Part shown: in pieces, positions 1 through 11,040 of the stretch
How positions within the stretch are numbered: the stretch's first letter is position 1
Layout of the letters: the number at the start of each line of letters is the position of its first letter
From: Hippopus hippopus
Taxonomy: Eukaryota > Mollusca > Bivalvia > Cardiida > Cardiidae
Reading direction: 5' to 3'
DNA length: 64,000 bases
Assembly: GCA_946811185.2 (NCBI GenBank)
Contig: OX328102.1
Span: 12,339,194-12,403,193, forward strand
Made by a program: the position numbers and the translations under genes
The notes under the pieces: generated by a model
The model's database searches: none
What the model was told of the DNA's origin: nothing
The model's input: only the letters and a program-made list of their open reading frames with translations

Positions 1-825
1 AATCTTGGATATACCCTATCTACTCGGACGAGACATATTTGCATAAAGAAGATTTAAAAAGTATGTTATTTGGGTGATTTTTCCGGAATGAAAATTTCGA
101 TTTTGTTGATTTAAGAATTAACTCATTATTTCCTACAGCTGAAATTTTCTCTGTTTACTTTAGATCGTTCTTGCAAACATCATAGGGAATGGATTTTCTT
201 CCGCTATCGAGCAATATCTCTACATTGTTTTCACTTGTATTCATTTTCTTCCTGAAAGACTTCATAAATCTTTCATGAAAAATATACAACATCGTTTTAA
301 CTCTTTTAATGCTAAATATATAACTCGACCTCTTTCGAGGACTTAAAATACAATCCATTGATACTCAGAACGAGTTTTATCTTATAGGCACATTTTGTGC
401 AGTCTGATCTTGATCTATGCCGTTCGCAAAAGATAGTTTTTCGCCTTTGACACTGAAAGGGTTCAGGGCTACTCTGCAGCTTGGAGGCTGGAGTATCAGA
501 ATTTTTGTCTTTCGGTTCTTGGTTTCCTAACTGTCTGCGACGTTGGTTCTCTTTTGGTGTCCTTTTGGTAAGGCACTGCATACCCAAGCTACGTGTAAGT
601 ACTGGTAAACCACTGGAAAGGAATGGATAAACAAGCTATCGTTGTAAGAAACATGAAATGTTTTCAAAAACAGCTTCATCCCCAACTTTATCCTGCAGGT
701 CGAGCAAGAATTACTCCCCTTGGAATTTATCGATAATCTGGTCCCAAAGGATTTCCGATAACGGCCTGTCATATAGGATTTCAGAAGGGAAAAAAATTGA
801 TCGACTAAAACACGTTTTTTGTCTA
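1..825. other. no gene seen; one MITE-core fragment
   Basis: No open frame here has a recognisable domain or splice structure. Around 387-425 there is a fragment reading GTGCAGTCTGATCTTGATCT, which is the core of the hairpin family seen more completely at 28202-28376 and 31104-31276. The rest is AT-rich sequence without visible structure. Confidence 0.5.
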
Positions 826-1143
826 AAATGATTAAAATCTATAACGTCTTGAAGTATTCTTTAATATCTCTACTTCACTTCAGTATAATTTTAATTACTG
901 TAGCAAAATGGGAAGTTGCGTCCATTTTGATTTAAAGTCACAGACCCATGCTCCTTATATCTACAGAAAGGTCTAAGAAATTTGCTCTTGCGTCCTTTTT
1001 GACGCTAAATAACTTAAAAATAAATTTCTAGAAAAAAATCTATAGCGTCTTGAAGTATTATCTGTTTTGTTGTGATTACGATCAAAGTATTCGTTTACAT
1101 TTATTACAACGGGAACTTGCGTCCAATTTAGTTTAAAAACGGC
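826..1143. repeat. diverged tandem duplication, about 210-bp period
   Basis: Two diverged copies share a start (ATCTATARCGTCTTGAAGTA at about 828 and 1039) and an end (GGGAASTTGCGTCC followed by TTTAAA, at about 910 and 1110). A third short echo (CTTGCGTCCTTTTTGACG) lies at about 987. The copies share clear blocks separated by unlike sequence, so this is an old duplication. I see no coding potential in it. Confidence 0.5.
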
Positions 1144-1340
1144 ACTATCGTTAATTTTTGTATAAAAATGCTGTATCGAGTGAAATGAGATTTTAATGGA
1201 TGAAAGGATTGTGCAGCGGATAAAGGGAAGATAAAAACAGATGACATGGCAACCTTGTCTATTGTTTTGTTGAACTTGAGTCCTGTTTTTACACATTGTC
1301 CAATGTTATAATATACGTATTTATCATTTTTATACATGTA

Positions 1341-2640
1341 CAGGGTGTTTCATAATACATGTATCTGCCCCAGTTTCAAATCAACATAACTTAGTCATTT
1401 TGAAAGGTATTTTAAGTTATCATATATCAAAATAATGAAGAATTGTGGGAGTTTTTAGGTAATATAAAAGTACGGGAAAACTTTGACGTCAAGACGTTAT
1501 AATAACGTCATTTCCTCAGAGCTATTTTCAAAATGGCACCGTCAAAAGAGCAAGCTTCAGAAATTGTTAAACTGTACTATCAAACAAATTGAACAACAGT
1601 TGTCGTCAGAAAAATGAGGAAACAGTATCCTGAGTTGAGGAAGACGGATAGGAAGCAAATACAAAGAATTATACGAAGATTTGAAGATTCGGGATCTACT
1701 GAGGACAGAAGACACAGGAACTCTGGTCGACCAAAATCCGTAAGAAGCGAGGAAAATATTGAACAGGTGAAAGCAGTGATCGAAGAAACACCTCAGAGGT
1801 CAGTTCGGAAAGTACTGGGTGATATCAGCAACTCTGTAAGTTCTACAAGTGTGTACAGAATGCTAAAGTATAATCTTAAACTGAAGCCCTATACTATTTC
1901 CATTATGCAACATTTAAAAGCTACAGATATTGAGGGTAGAATATCATTTGCTAATTGAATGATAGCCAATATGAATATCATTGATAACATTTGGTTCTCG
2001 GACGAGGCACATTTCTACTTAAATGCACAAGTAAACAAGAAAAATTGTAGATATTGGGGATCTGAGAAACCTAATTTCTATATTGAAAAGCCATTACATG
2101 GTGAAAAAGTTACAGCTTGGGCGGCGATTAGTGTAAATGGGATAATTGGTCCTTTCTTCTTTGAAGATGATGAGGGAACAGTTGAAACGGTAAACAAGGA
2201 CCGATACTTAAGTCTCCTGAGAAAGAAATTTGTGCCAGCATTGAGAAGACGGGGTTTTAATTTAGACAGCATTTGGTTTCAGCAAGATGGGGCAACTCCG
2301 CATACAGCCGGGGAAGTAATCACATGGTTACAGCAGACGTTCGGTCGAAGGATTATTTCTTTAAAGACTGATTTTGAATGGCCACCTCACTCACCTGATT
2401 TGAGCCCCTTAGATTTTTTCCTGTGGGGATATCTAAAAGACAGAGTGTATAACCGTATTCCAAAAACAACAGATGAATTGAAAACTGCCATTAAGAGGGA
2501 AATCCGTGTCATTAACAGAGAAACGTGCACTGCAGTGATTAACAATTTCAAAAATAGACTCAACGTCGTAATTGCACAGAAAGGACGTCATTTGGAGCAT
2601 GTGCTGTAAAATTGAGAATTTGGAAAATGTGTTCTGAAAT
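1341..2640 (+). mobile_element. Tc1/mariner-superfamily element, DD41D type
   Basis: The left end reads CAGGGTGTTTCATAATACAT directly after a TA dinucleotide (1339-1340), as expected for a Tc1/mariner insertion. About 190 bp inside lies a transposase frame (1533-2609). I could not find the matching inverted end (AAACACCCTG) downstream of the stop, so the right border near 2640 is a guess. The right terminus is either lost or too diverged to see. Confidence 0.7.
1533..2609 (+). pseudogene. mariner-like transposase with two in-frame TGA codons
   Basis: The frame starts at ATG 1533 and stays in one phase to the TAA at 2607-2609, about 358 codons, a normal length for a mariner transposase. It is interrupted by TGA at 1590-1592 and at 1956-1958, both plausible TGG-to-TGA changes, with no frameshift. 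The N-terminal part is basic and helix-turn-helix-like, with the GRP linker motif (residues NSGRPKS). The catalytic domain keeps the three acidic residues: D in FSDEAHF (codon 2001), D in QQDGATPHT (2286) and D in SPLDFFLWG (2412). The second and third are separated by 41 residues, the DD41D spacing reported for the rosa/Visitor-type branch; the branch assignment is from memory. The C-terminus ends KGRHLEHVL. As it stands, no full-length transposase can be made. The two TGA codons are the only defects visible, so this is a fairly recent copy. Confidence 0.85.
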
Positions 2641-2965
2641 GAAAGGTACTCCACTTATATACCGGTTATATACACCAAACAAAAATCCCATAAAGATTGA
2701 TTATGTTACTATAGATTTTTTTAAATTGCATTTTTTTTATTAATACTAGATCAATAATAAACTGCACCAAAAACGCAGTCAATAGATCAATAACAAACTG
2801 TACAAACGTATAAGTCTGATCTTGGGCCGAATCGATTCTATATGTCGAAATTCTTTTGGTTAGAAAAAAATCCCTGACATTGCAATATCAACAGGTGACT
2901 GAAATCAGCAGAAAATTCGGCGTTTTGGGAATATCGATTTAACCCGTACCACACACTCCCGAGTT
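2641..2965. other. intergenic; nothing recognised
   Basis: AT-rich sequence with a short repeated phrase (AGATCAATAA.AAACTG at about 2750 and 2785). No gene or RNA is visible. Confidence 0.5.
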
Positions 2966-3300
2966 TTAACGGTCCTGAAATAAAGGCTTTTGGAAACATT
3001 GTGAGAAAAGGAGAAAGTGCCAGTAGCTAGCATTGTTTCCTTTTCCCACAATGTTTTCTACTCTTTCAAAGTCAAGAATATCATTTGAGCTATATTTGAT
3101 TCATTGTCTGAAATTGCTTTTAATTTGGTGAAGTCAAAAAGTTCTTCATAATGTAAAAAGTTTTAAATTATTGACGGGAAAATTTGATTTATTTGGCAGT
3201 CAAGAACCTTAGCAAATTATCCAACGGTTTTTTCGACCCTGAGAAAGAAAGCTTTTGAAAACACATGAAAGGGAGAAAATGCATGTGATCAGCTTGAAAA
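2966..3300. repeat. hairpin MITE family B, diverged copy plus partial copy
   Basis: The segment holds the family core: a run like GAAAACATTGTGAGAAAAGGAG, a short loop, then its complement CCTTTTCCCACAATGTTTTC. The flank CTTTTAATTTGGTGAAGTC is shared with other copies. A second, poorer copy follows at 3225-3300 (CGACCCTGAGAAAGAAAGC, GAAAACACATGAAAGGGAG). Complete members of this family elsewhere in the window end in TTAACCC and GGGTTAA, but here the ends are eroded. Confidence 0.6.
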
Positions 3301-4538
3301 GGAAGGAAACATGAATATGTGAGCTGTAACCATAAAATACTTTTGATATGGCATTAATCATCACACATTTGAATCTAAAAGCTAAAGAGTGGAAAAAAAT
3401 AGCAATTGTGAAATTCCTTATTCAAAATCTTGATAAACGTGATTTTAAATCCTTAGAAATAATCTCATAAATATCAAAAGTCTCGTCTTATATCAGATCT
3501 ATAGGATACTTAAAGCCTATTTCACAGGAATACTGTCATGATCAAACAACCCGGGTATAAACTCCAGTACATTACTATGTAGGTATTTGTATATCTTAAA
3601 CATAGCATGGGGTCCGTATGTTAATGTATAACATTACGTAACACAATCAAGATACCCAATAATGTGCAGACTCATTTCTGTCTACTATGTGTTCACAAAT
3701 CCACTGACTTGGCATCAAAAATTGACGAAATTATTTAAAACAGAATTGGCCTGTCGAACATAAAGCTTAATAAGTAAAATTTGTATTCGGTTGTGTTGTT
3801 CATGATAGATCAGACGATACTCGTGTGGTCTGATCTACTACCACACTTCCCCCAGCCTAATATACATTTGTGACGATGCCATACAAAACCATTACAATAA
3901 GATGCTGTCTGCTGAGAATGTAACAGCTCTGTTTGGCAGGTTAGAGATTAACGTTTTCAAAAACATTTTAATAAGAGAAACTTCTTCGTACTATCCCTAG
4001 CTTTGTCAGTAGCTTTTCAAAAAGGTATCCAACCGAAGTATTTTTACCACTGTACCATTTTTATTCATAAAACTATGAAAAAAATCAGATATTGAATTTA
4101 ATATGATGATAAAAAAAATCAGGGAATGAATTCCAAAGATGTAATAAATATATGTACATACGTCCCCATTCCTACCCCCCCCCCCCCATTTTGTTCCATC
4201 ATAAGAAACTTGTCCTGCGAGATTTTTTTTTTCAAACTCTTCAGGAATTGGCAATGTATGACTTCCCCAATTTAAAAGCATTTGTAGACAACACGATAAA
4301 TATGGCTCAAATTATGGAATTTGTATCAGTTAAGGCGTGAAAACATTGTTGGAAAAAGAGCAAATGCTGGTCGCCAGCATTTCTATCGTTGACCATAAGT
4401 TTTCAAATACTTTCTTTCGGTAAAATTTGGGGTAGGTCAAATTGTAAGACCTGAAAGGAAAATGAATTCTATAAGTTTTGGTACCCCAGTAATTTACAAC
4501 CCCAGATATATCCCGCAGAGTTGTTTTCCAATAAATTG
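3301..4538. other. intergenic, with poly-C run and family-B hairpin remnant
   Basis: No gene is recognised. There is a run of 13 C at 4175-4187, and a remnant of the family-B hairpin at 4343-4400 (AAACATTGTTGGAAAAAGAG, then CTGGTCGCCAGCATTT). The two short open frames across 4006-4340 on opposite strands overlap each other, have no motifs, and are probably chance. Confidence 0.45.
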
Positions 4539-4589
4539 AAACCCTTTGCACTCGAAGCGCGATATTCGGGTTATTGGTGCAAAGGGTTT
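4539..4589. repeat. 12-bp perfect inverted repeat, stem-loop
   Basis: AAACCCTTTGCA at 4539-4550 is the exact complement of TGCAAAGGGTTT at 4578-4589, with a 27-nt loop. It could form a hairpin. No gene context suggests a role. Confidence 0.6.
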
Positions 4590-4750
4590 GCAGAGATTGC
4601 CAGTCAATATACCAATCCATATGTGATCGATTTCACGGCCCAAAGGGATCAAACTCTTATAATTTAATTGGCTTACATAGCGGTCAAATAGCAGTTATCG
4701 GGTTTGATTTGCATGGTAAAGTTAGCCATAAAAAACAACATTAAACAAAC

Positions 4751-5540
4751 TTTTTACGTTTAATATAGACGACATAAATTGACTGACTAATCTACGAGAT
4801 AAGATAAAATAACAGCAAAAACCAAGAATCACTACGACATTGTGAAAACTTACAAATTTCCAGTACGAACATTTTTCTTACATCTACCCACAGTGTGAAT
4901 AAAGATCATATTATGCAGAATGTACCGTCTAGTTTAAACATATTTATTTTACATCGATTGAGAAACAAGTTTTTACAACTTAAACTAATCTCTTTCGATT
5001 CTCCTTCCTGGGAACTCCACCAGTACTCGCACCGAGTGCGTGGTTCAATGAAGGGTCTCAAAGTTGACACCCGCTCCCGGGAATCGAACTCGGGACCCTC
5101 TGGTTAAGCGGCCGACGCTCTACCTCGCGACCACGGACACCATAAGAATGTAACGTCTGATCTTGGATCCAGTTTCCGTAATTTATAGAGAAACTCTAGT
5201 CAACTGATAAACGAGCTGTGATTGTGACATACATGAAATACTATAAATAAAAAATAAAACAACATTCATTTTTACGTTTAATATAGACGACATAAAATGA
5301 CTTTAACTAATCTAGATAAAAAAAAATAACAGAAAAAACTAAGAATCACTATGACATTGTGAAAACTTACAAATTTCCAATACGAACATTTTTCTTACTA
5401 ATTATGACGAAACTTGTACAATAAATTCTCGCTGTGAATATTTCTTGTTTATTAACTCGATGTCCATTAGTTGATTCTATGTACATCTACCCACATTGTG
5501 CGGATCAAGATCATACTATGCAGAATGTACCGTCTGATCT
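4751..5540. repeat. direct duplication of about 200 bp, one copy split by a SINE
   Basis: Sequence from 4751 (TTTTTACGTTTAATATAGAC) to 4930 is repeated at 5269-5533, with the same order of blocks: GACGACATAAA, ACATTGTGAAAACTTACAAA, CATCTACCCACA, and ATGCAGAATGTACCGTCT. In the second copy the last block runs on into GATCTTGGATCC. In the first copy that continuation is displaced to 5155 because a SINE sits between. The second copy has an extra block of about 80 bp near 5400-5480. Confidence 0.75.
4931..5144 (-). mobile_element. tRNA-derived SINE with target-site duplication
   Basis: Read on the minus strand, the element starts with a tRNA-like head: an A-box-like TGGTCGCGAGGTAGAGCG and a perfect B-box region GAGTTCGATTCCC. 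A body of about 130 nt and an AT-rich tail (AAAATAAATATGTTTAAACT) follow. It is bracketed by direct repeats AGAATGTACCGTCT (4917-4930) and AGAATGTAACGTCT (5145-5158), which differ at one base. The neighbouring duplicate at 5520-5533 preserves the empty site. The tRNA head is too degenerate in its acceptor stem to be a working tRNA. Mobilisation would have depended on a LINE reverse transcriptase. Confidence 0.85.
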
Positions 5541-5544
5541 TGGA

Positions 5545-6480
5545 TCCAATTTTCATCATTTTTGGAGAATTCTAGTCAAGTAATCCTTCAGACTGTGGAG
5601 TTTCAGCCTGTTACCTTTAATCGGAAGTTACCTATTTAACCTTTAAACCGCTGTATAAAGTAGTTAAAAATGTCTTGCCCGTAGAACCAACCTAAATATT
5701 GCTACATGTATTTCAAATTTCTTTTGGTTGCAAATACCGTAACGGACAGAATAGATCCAAAATCAGACTGTAAGTTTTATGCAATCTGATCTTCATTTAC
5801 ATTGAACTCCGAAGATCAGAGTCGCGTTTAGAACCCTAAAGATTATTTTACTAAAAAATCGAAATTTCAAGAATTTTTGTACTTTTCGTTTTAACTAATT
5901 ATTCAGAAAAACTTTTATAGTGCTATGCACAAGTTCCAGGGCGTCTTATCTCCTGAATCACAACACTGTGTTGTGAAAAGAAAAACATTCAGGGCAATAC
6001 GAAGGTGACTGTAACTGTTGAACCGTGATTCTTTTTCTGTTTGAGGGTCAAATATCAAAAATCGAAGAATTTCATGCAACCCTTATTCATTTTACCATAA
6101 ATATGAGGCTCATTCGAAGTAAGACACTATATGTGTAATAATAAAATTCTGTTGCAGCGGTAATTCATTGTTGTTTAACTTTTTGTGAGGAGTATTTGTT
6201 GCGTTTTTGTCTTTCCTCCAAGAAAATGAGATTTTTAGTGAACTTTGTGATTGAAGGGATCTGTGGTGATTAAAGGGATAGGCTGGGATTCAGGAGACAA
6301 ATTTATACAGCACTAGTATTCTCTTTTTGTTTCAGATCATTTAAAACAGAATATATCGTAAATCGCATTCAAACACCTGTATGTTTTCTATGTGATTTTA
6401 ACATATTAGCCGAAAGTTATAACAAGACACTAAACTTTTTTTACGATTTTCGTAAGGACAAACCGTCAAGAACAATGTTC
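5545..6480. other. intergenic; one MITE family-C core
   Basis: At about 5760-5815 there is a diverged copy of the family-C core (ATCAGACTGTAAGTTTTATGCAATCTGATC). Otherwise this is AT-rich sequence in which I recognise nothing. Confidence 0.45.
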
Positions 6481-6483
6481 AGT

Positions 6484-6640
6484 GAAGAAGTTGAGTCAGA
6501 AATGATAAATCATGGATACGCAAAGGAGGCCAATGTCACGTGATTAGAGAGGCATTATTTGTAGCAGATGACCAAGGAGAAACGCAGTCGTGCAGGTCAG
6601 GGGAAAGCCTTTGTCATATGCTAACAATCAATGTGCAGAA
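6484..6640 (+). pseudogene. decayed coding fragment, unknown family (left copy)
   Basis: A frame reading roughly MFSEEVESEMINHGYAKE, then after a small deletion VIREALFVADDQGE, resembles the minus-strand fragment at 7261-7510 (GYTNEDKVCYVIREALIEAD). The DNA matches over about 70 bp, and the left copy has lost four bases, which breaks the frame. The family is not recognised. A UBA-like fold is conceivable from the GY..E spacing, but that is a guess. Confidence 0.3.
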
Positions 6641-7260
6641 TCTGATCTCAAAGCAACCAGCAACGATTTTGTTGGTGCACATGCTGATGTGATCATCTAA
6701 CGAGAAACATCACCTTTGTTGATGGCTGTTTGACTGTGCGATTCTTCAACTCCAAATTCAATAATTCAAGAATCTGGCTTCAGTTTTCTTGTAAATCTTA
6801 TTAGCCTTATTAGTCGTCATCTGTCTCATGCAAAAACTTTGACATTTAATAATATCAGGCTACTGCAGACGAGCGTTAGCACCCGTTTTCGGTGCTCTTG
6901 TTTATATTGGGCGCTGGGACTGGATTAATCCCAACTCAACTGATAAGTCTTCTACATGTCCATCGCCAATTCTGTTCTTCTGATCCCCTGTAGCACACCG
7001 GATATCCTCTCAGGATTTTCTGTTCACAACACCATGGGGTTGTGCTTGAGGAGGTAAGCGACCGTTTCTTACTTGTTGCCCTCTATTTTCATAACCGTTA
7101 CAGTTGTAAAGTCCATTATATGTGTTTCCACGCCCTAAGAGATTTAGATTCCGTGTCCCCATGGGTTAGATTCTTGCGGCATACTGCTAAAGAATGATTC
7201 ACTACATAGTAAATTTGGAAAGCGGACACATTATCAGCCGCCTTTGGCAATTGCTAAGTT
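6641..7260. other. intergenic; nothing recognised
   Basis: No domain, RNA or repeat family was identified here. The stretch lies between two inverted, related coding fragments. Confidence 0.4.
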
Positions 7261-7510
7261 TTATTTCTTGATTTGTACTGTAGCACAAAACATGCGTAAC
7301 CCTTTAATATGTGTTTCGTACGGGGGTTGGGGCATGGGGGGAAATGTTCGAAAGTCCACATCAGTCGCCAACCATTTAATCAGTGAAAGTCGTTTAAATA
7401 ATCTGTCTTTTGAAGATATTCCAGTGTAGTCGTCTGCTTCAATCAGTGCCTCTCTAATCACATAACAGACTTTATCCTCATTTGTGTATCCAGGGCAAAC
7501 AACATTGGAA
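7261..7510 (-). pseudogene. coding-like fragment, unknown family (right copy)
   Basis: The minus-strand frame stays open from about 7510 to 7261. It contains GYTNEDKVCYVIREAL, EADDYTG and a hydrophilic stretch with FKRLSLIKWLATDVDF. Its first 30 residues match the decayed plus-strand fragment at 6484-6640. No start codon or splice site clearly belongs to it. It may be an exon remnant or part of an uncharacterised repeat. Confidence 0.3.
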
Positions 7511-8018
7511 CAACATTTAAATTGTAATATTTGGGCGGTATTATCTACCTGTCAGTTTAGAAAGGTCAACTTCATTGATTAAGCGCTACATAGGTGGAAG
7601 TACAAAATACCAAGTTGTAGACTAATTACGAGTATATCGACAAAAATGAATAAAAAACTAAAAATACTACTTCTACTACTACTAATTTGGTGAGATGTGA
7701 AAAATCTAAATACCCACCTTTAAAAGTAACAATAATGATCATAATAAAAACCCGATACGCATCATATTTTTATCTCGTTCAATACCTATGAATTCTGTCT
7801 CTTTCGATGACTGAAAATATAATCCACCAGTACCGAGAAAGATGTTTATCCTTTAGACTTGACTGAACAAGCAGATCGTATAGATCCAACACCGGAATAC
7901 ACGTTCCATGCAGTCTGATTTTGATCTACTATATCCTGTAAGGCCCTGTTTTCGCATAGCGCGCTGAAAGGGGCAAATACAGTTAAACCTCGGTTGTTTA
8001 ATCATGTAATAACTCAAA
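7511..8018. other. intergenic with a family-C core fragment
   Basis: A diverged family-C core (CATGCAGTCTGATTTTGATCTAC) lies at about 7898-7925. Nothing else is recognised. Confidence 0.4.
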
Positions 8019-8521
8019 TGGGCCATGCTCTGTGTAAAGGGGGTTAAATGCAACTGCAAAAGATGTCCACCTAGGTCAGCCAGCGCAATCCGCTCAGGCT
8101 AATCTGGGAAATATCTTTTTTTTTTTCACCTTGGTCGATTCTCTGCATGTCCATACATTAGTTTTCCTGAAGATTCAGCCAGTTGTTAGACAAAATGGAT
8201 TTTATCGATTCATAATTACGTAATGATTTGCTTGGTATAAACATAGGGCTCTGAAACTCCATTTGTGTATCAAGGGATAACGAAATTTTCATTATCGGAC
8301 ACTGTTACTATAAATAGCACACTGGGGATTCCCTCTGTATCGTATAGAGTAAGACAAGGTGTGCAACGAAATCAAAGAAAATTTTACTCCCGTCTCCTTT
8401 TAGAGATAATATTTAAACGAAAACGGATAAATGAACCTAGTTACCGTTGATTTTCATGCAAGCCAATTATAGAGCATCACGCGGATGCATTATATCCCTT
8501 TTTGCGAGAGCATGGCTCATA
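8019..8521 (+). mobile_element. MITE family A, split by an insertion of about 220 bp
   Basis: The left end (GGGCCATGCTCTGTGTAAAG at 8018) leads into the GGTCAGCC..GCGCA core and the family landmark TTAGACAAAATGGATTTTAT at about 8190. The family then expects GGTATAA-CATCACGGAGATGCATTAA. Here the phrase breaks off after GGTATAAACATAG (about 8246) and resumes at about 8470 with AGCATCACGCGGATGCATTA, ending in GAGAGCATGGCTCAT at 8521. The intervening stretch is therefore a later insertion of unknown type. Confidence 0.6.
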
Positions 8522-8655
8522 TATAAGTAGTGTACAGTCTACTGTAATCTGTTTCACGATCTTTTTTCAAGTTGGCAAAGTTATACACGTGTCCAAATTC
8601 AAGGCATTTGTAGACAACAATTTAGATGGACATTGTCTTTGAGAGGATAGAAACA

Positions 8656-8920
8656 AATGGCTTGCAACACACGAAAAGGGGCATTCGGATATTTGCGTAA
8701 AGTGTCGTCTCGGATCAGCCTGCGCAGTCCGCGCAGGCTAATCCGAGACGGCACTTTACGACTACATTAGTTTTTGTGCTACAGTAGACTTGCACAAAAC
8801 AGAAAATTACATTAAAACGGAAAGTGTCGTTTCGGATTTGCCTGCACGGACTGCACAAGCTGATCCGAGACGACACTTTACGCAAATGTCCGAATACCCC
8901 TTTTCGTGTGTTGCAGGCCA
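8656..8920. mobile_element. foldback MITE with about 65-bp inverted ends
   Basis: The left arm starts TGGCTTGCAACACACGAAAA and runs through GCGTAAAGTGTCGTCTCGGA. The right arm is its complement, ending at 8920 (TGGCCTGCAACACACGAAAA on the minus strand). The arms differ at only a few positions. Inside, a second palindromic block repeats the TCAGCCTGCGCAGTCCGCG-type core, so the unit can fold twice. It contains no coding sequence. The core resembles that of MITE family A, which suggests a common origin. Confidence 0.85.
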
Positions 8921-9820
8921 AATATGGAAATAGGAGATTTCTCCTTGTCCCAAAATGTTTTTCTTTTCTAGCTAAGCCAAAGTTCCTCATTTGAGCCACA
9001 TTTTATTTGTCGTCTGCAAACGCGTTGAATTCAGACAAGTCTAAAATTTTGTCTGGTAAAGTGAATAAAAAGAAAATTGAAGAAAAATATGAACATATGG
9101 GATCTTCCTTCTGTTTTCTAAATATATTTTGGTCGAAATCTTAGCCTAAAGGTATCATTGCAGGCGAATGTAGAACATCGCCCTTCTTTCCCCTTTAATT
9201 CACGAAAAAAATGTAGTTGTCTATGACTCTTTGGTAATAGACAGCATATTTGCAGGCGATTGTAGGATATCATTTTTTTCTTGTATTTTTTCTTCTTGTT
9301 TATCTCCGAAACGAACTCTGGTTGCTTGAACAAATTGACCTGACATTGACCTCTATGCAAAGAATAATTAGAGAATGAATATTTACGCCGTGTATATCAG
9401 ACTGCACAGAAAGGGTATCATAGATCTTTGTCATCCGCCACGTAATATGAATTAAAACGAACAAAATCATGCTTAAAACAGGAATTCTAAGTATTCTCTA
9501 CATACACGATAAATCCAATAGCTGAATACAGAGTTCAAAATCGTTCACATGGTTCCGCATGCAGACGACAATATAGCCGAAGATAAGTTCGGACTGTAAT
9601 TCAAGCGTGTAATGTATGGTCAAAGAGGGCATTTATGTCATGTCAATTTGTTCGAGTAAAACAAACATTGATGAATGATAGATAAAAGAACTACTAACAA
9701 AACGCGATAATTGTGGCCTTTGTTTACAAACACTGGATCAGTTCAAAACATTCAAATGGGGAATACTAGGGACGAAGCAGTTACTTATTACTAAATTTCA
9801 CCTAGAACGTGCGATTAGCA
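8921..9820. other. intergenic; nothing recognised
   Basis: No conserved protein, RNA or repeat structure is visible. The minus-strand open frame at 9118-9360 lacks motifs. Confidence 0.4.
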
Positions 9821-9821
9821 T

Positions 9822-9890
9822 TGTGGTGCAGTGGCCATAGCGACCCTGCTACCACCCATGCGGATCGAGTTCGAGTCACAGGAAAACTTT
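9822..9890 (+). repeat. tRNA-like SINE head (weak)
   Basis: GTGGTGCAGTGGCCATAGCG resembles a pol III A box, and GAGTTCGAGTCAC 35 nt later resembles a B box. A run of nine T follows. Stem pairing is poor, so this is at best a SINE head or a tRNA relic. Confidence 0.35.
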
Positions 9891-10756
9891 TTTTTTCCTT
9901 TTTAATCAAGCAGTTTTTTTTAAGCTAAGTCAATGGTTACATTATTTTTTATGATACCATAGTGAATATTTGTACTTGTAATTAGTAGTCTTGTTAATTT
10001 TTAATTGACATCACACGAGATTGCACATTGATCCTTGTGAAATTCGGCAAAAATGAATCAAGACATTTCTTGTACAGGAATTGATGCTAGAAATAGCTTA
10101 GTGTTTTAGACTTCTAAGATGACTAAGGCCACAAATTTCTAGCTACTAGTTTTCTTCATGTTTTATGGCTTTGACGGGAGAGACATGTCTACTCACTTTT
10201 CCTTACAGTTGGGAACTTAACCCTCTCGGAAGTTTGACTGGACAAGGATTTAATTTGAAGCACCAGTGGAACGGAACGGCTTGAGAACTAAATCAATCTG
10301 AGTTGAAGAGTTACTGCAAAAGTGCGGTCTTAGTAGAATAAATATTTTCTTAAAAGCAGACGTTGCAGTTCAAGAAGCCTGTGAGCAGTGAATAATTGCT
10401 GTCAGCGACGAGGAAGCAACAGGTACGGGATGTTAAGAGGCTTGAGGTACCGATACGGCGGGTGAAAATAAAGCGAGTATCGATACCGCCAGTGCAAGGG
10501 ATGAGGATTGCGCACTTATCATTGTATCGTTGTATCAATCATATAGAAATGTGCTTTAAAACAAGAAGAATTAAATGGATTAGAATAAAATGTAATGATA
10601 ACAAAAGAATATCAATGACAATAAGATATACACGTCTAAAAAAATGGAAGAAGACAGGAAAAAGGAAAAAAAACCACACACACATAAAAAGACAATCAAA
10701 CAAGGAAAAGAAAAGAAAGGAGAAAACCGAAAAAAATATATAACTTACTCCCTAAA
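9891..10756. other. intergenic; purine-rich stretch
   Basis: Sequence at 10640-10740 is strongly A/G-rich on the plus strand and produces lysine-rich chance frames. No gene is supported. Confidence 0.4.
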
Positions 10757-10837
10757 AAGGTGGGTCGAACGGTCTCGAACCACGATAGACGGTTCGAGAG
10801 GCAGGGATCTTATCCATTACACCACTGCTCGCTTAGT
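10757..10837 (-). repeat. tRNA-like sequence with T-run terminator
   Basis: On the minus strand, AGTGGTGTAATGGATAAGAT (A box) is followed by CTCTCGAACC in the anticodon-loop position and by GTGGTTCGAGACC (B box). A T5 run follows, typical of pol III termination. The acceptor stem does not pair, so it is a tRNA-derived repeat or pseudogene rather than a functional tRNA. Confidence 0.55.
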
Positions 10838-11040
10838 GGAATGGATAGCTTGTAAAACTTATAACCTTTTTCAATGTACATTTTAACTACAATTATCGGA
10901 TAATTTACCTGTTCTTCCCGTATAGAAAGATAGAATGCTCTGAATTATTGTAAACAAGGGCCACGGTTATCGCGTTCCGTTAATACACACTCTAATAATC
11001 TCTCCTAAGGGTCTTGTATTCATTGGCGATGCCATAATCC

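Noticed and set aside
5065..5144. Functional tRNA gene
   Set aside because: The A and B boxes are good, but the acceptor stem does not pair and the element has SINE body, tail and target duplications. The other tRNA-like heads fail for the same pairing reason.
10396..10886. Lysine-rich plus-strand frames
   Set aside because: They are low-complexity translation of an A/G-rich tract with no motif or splice support.
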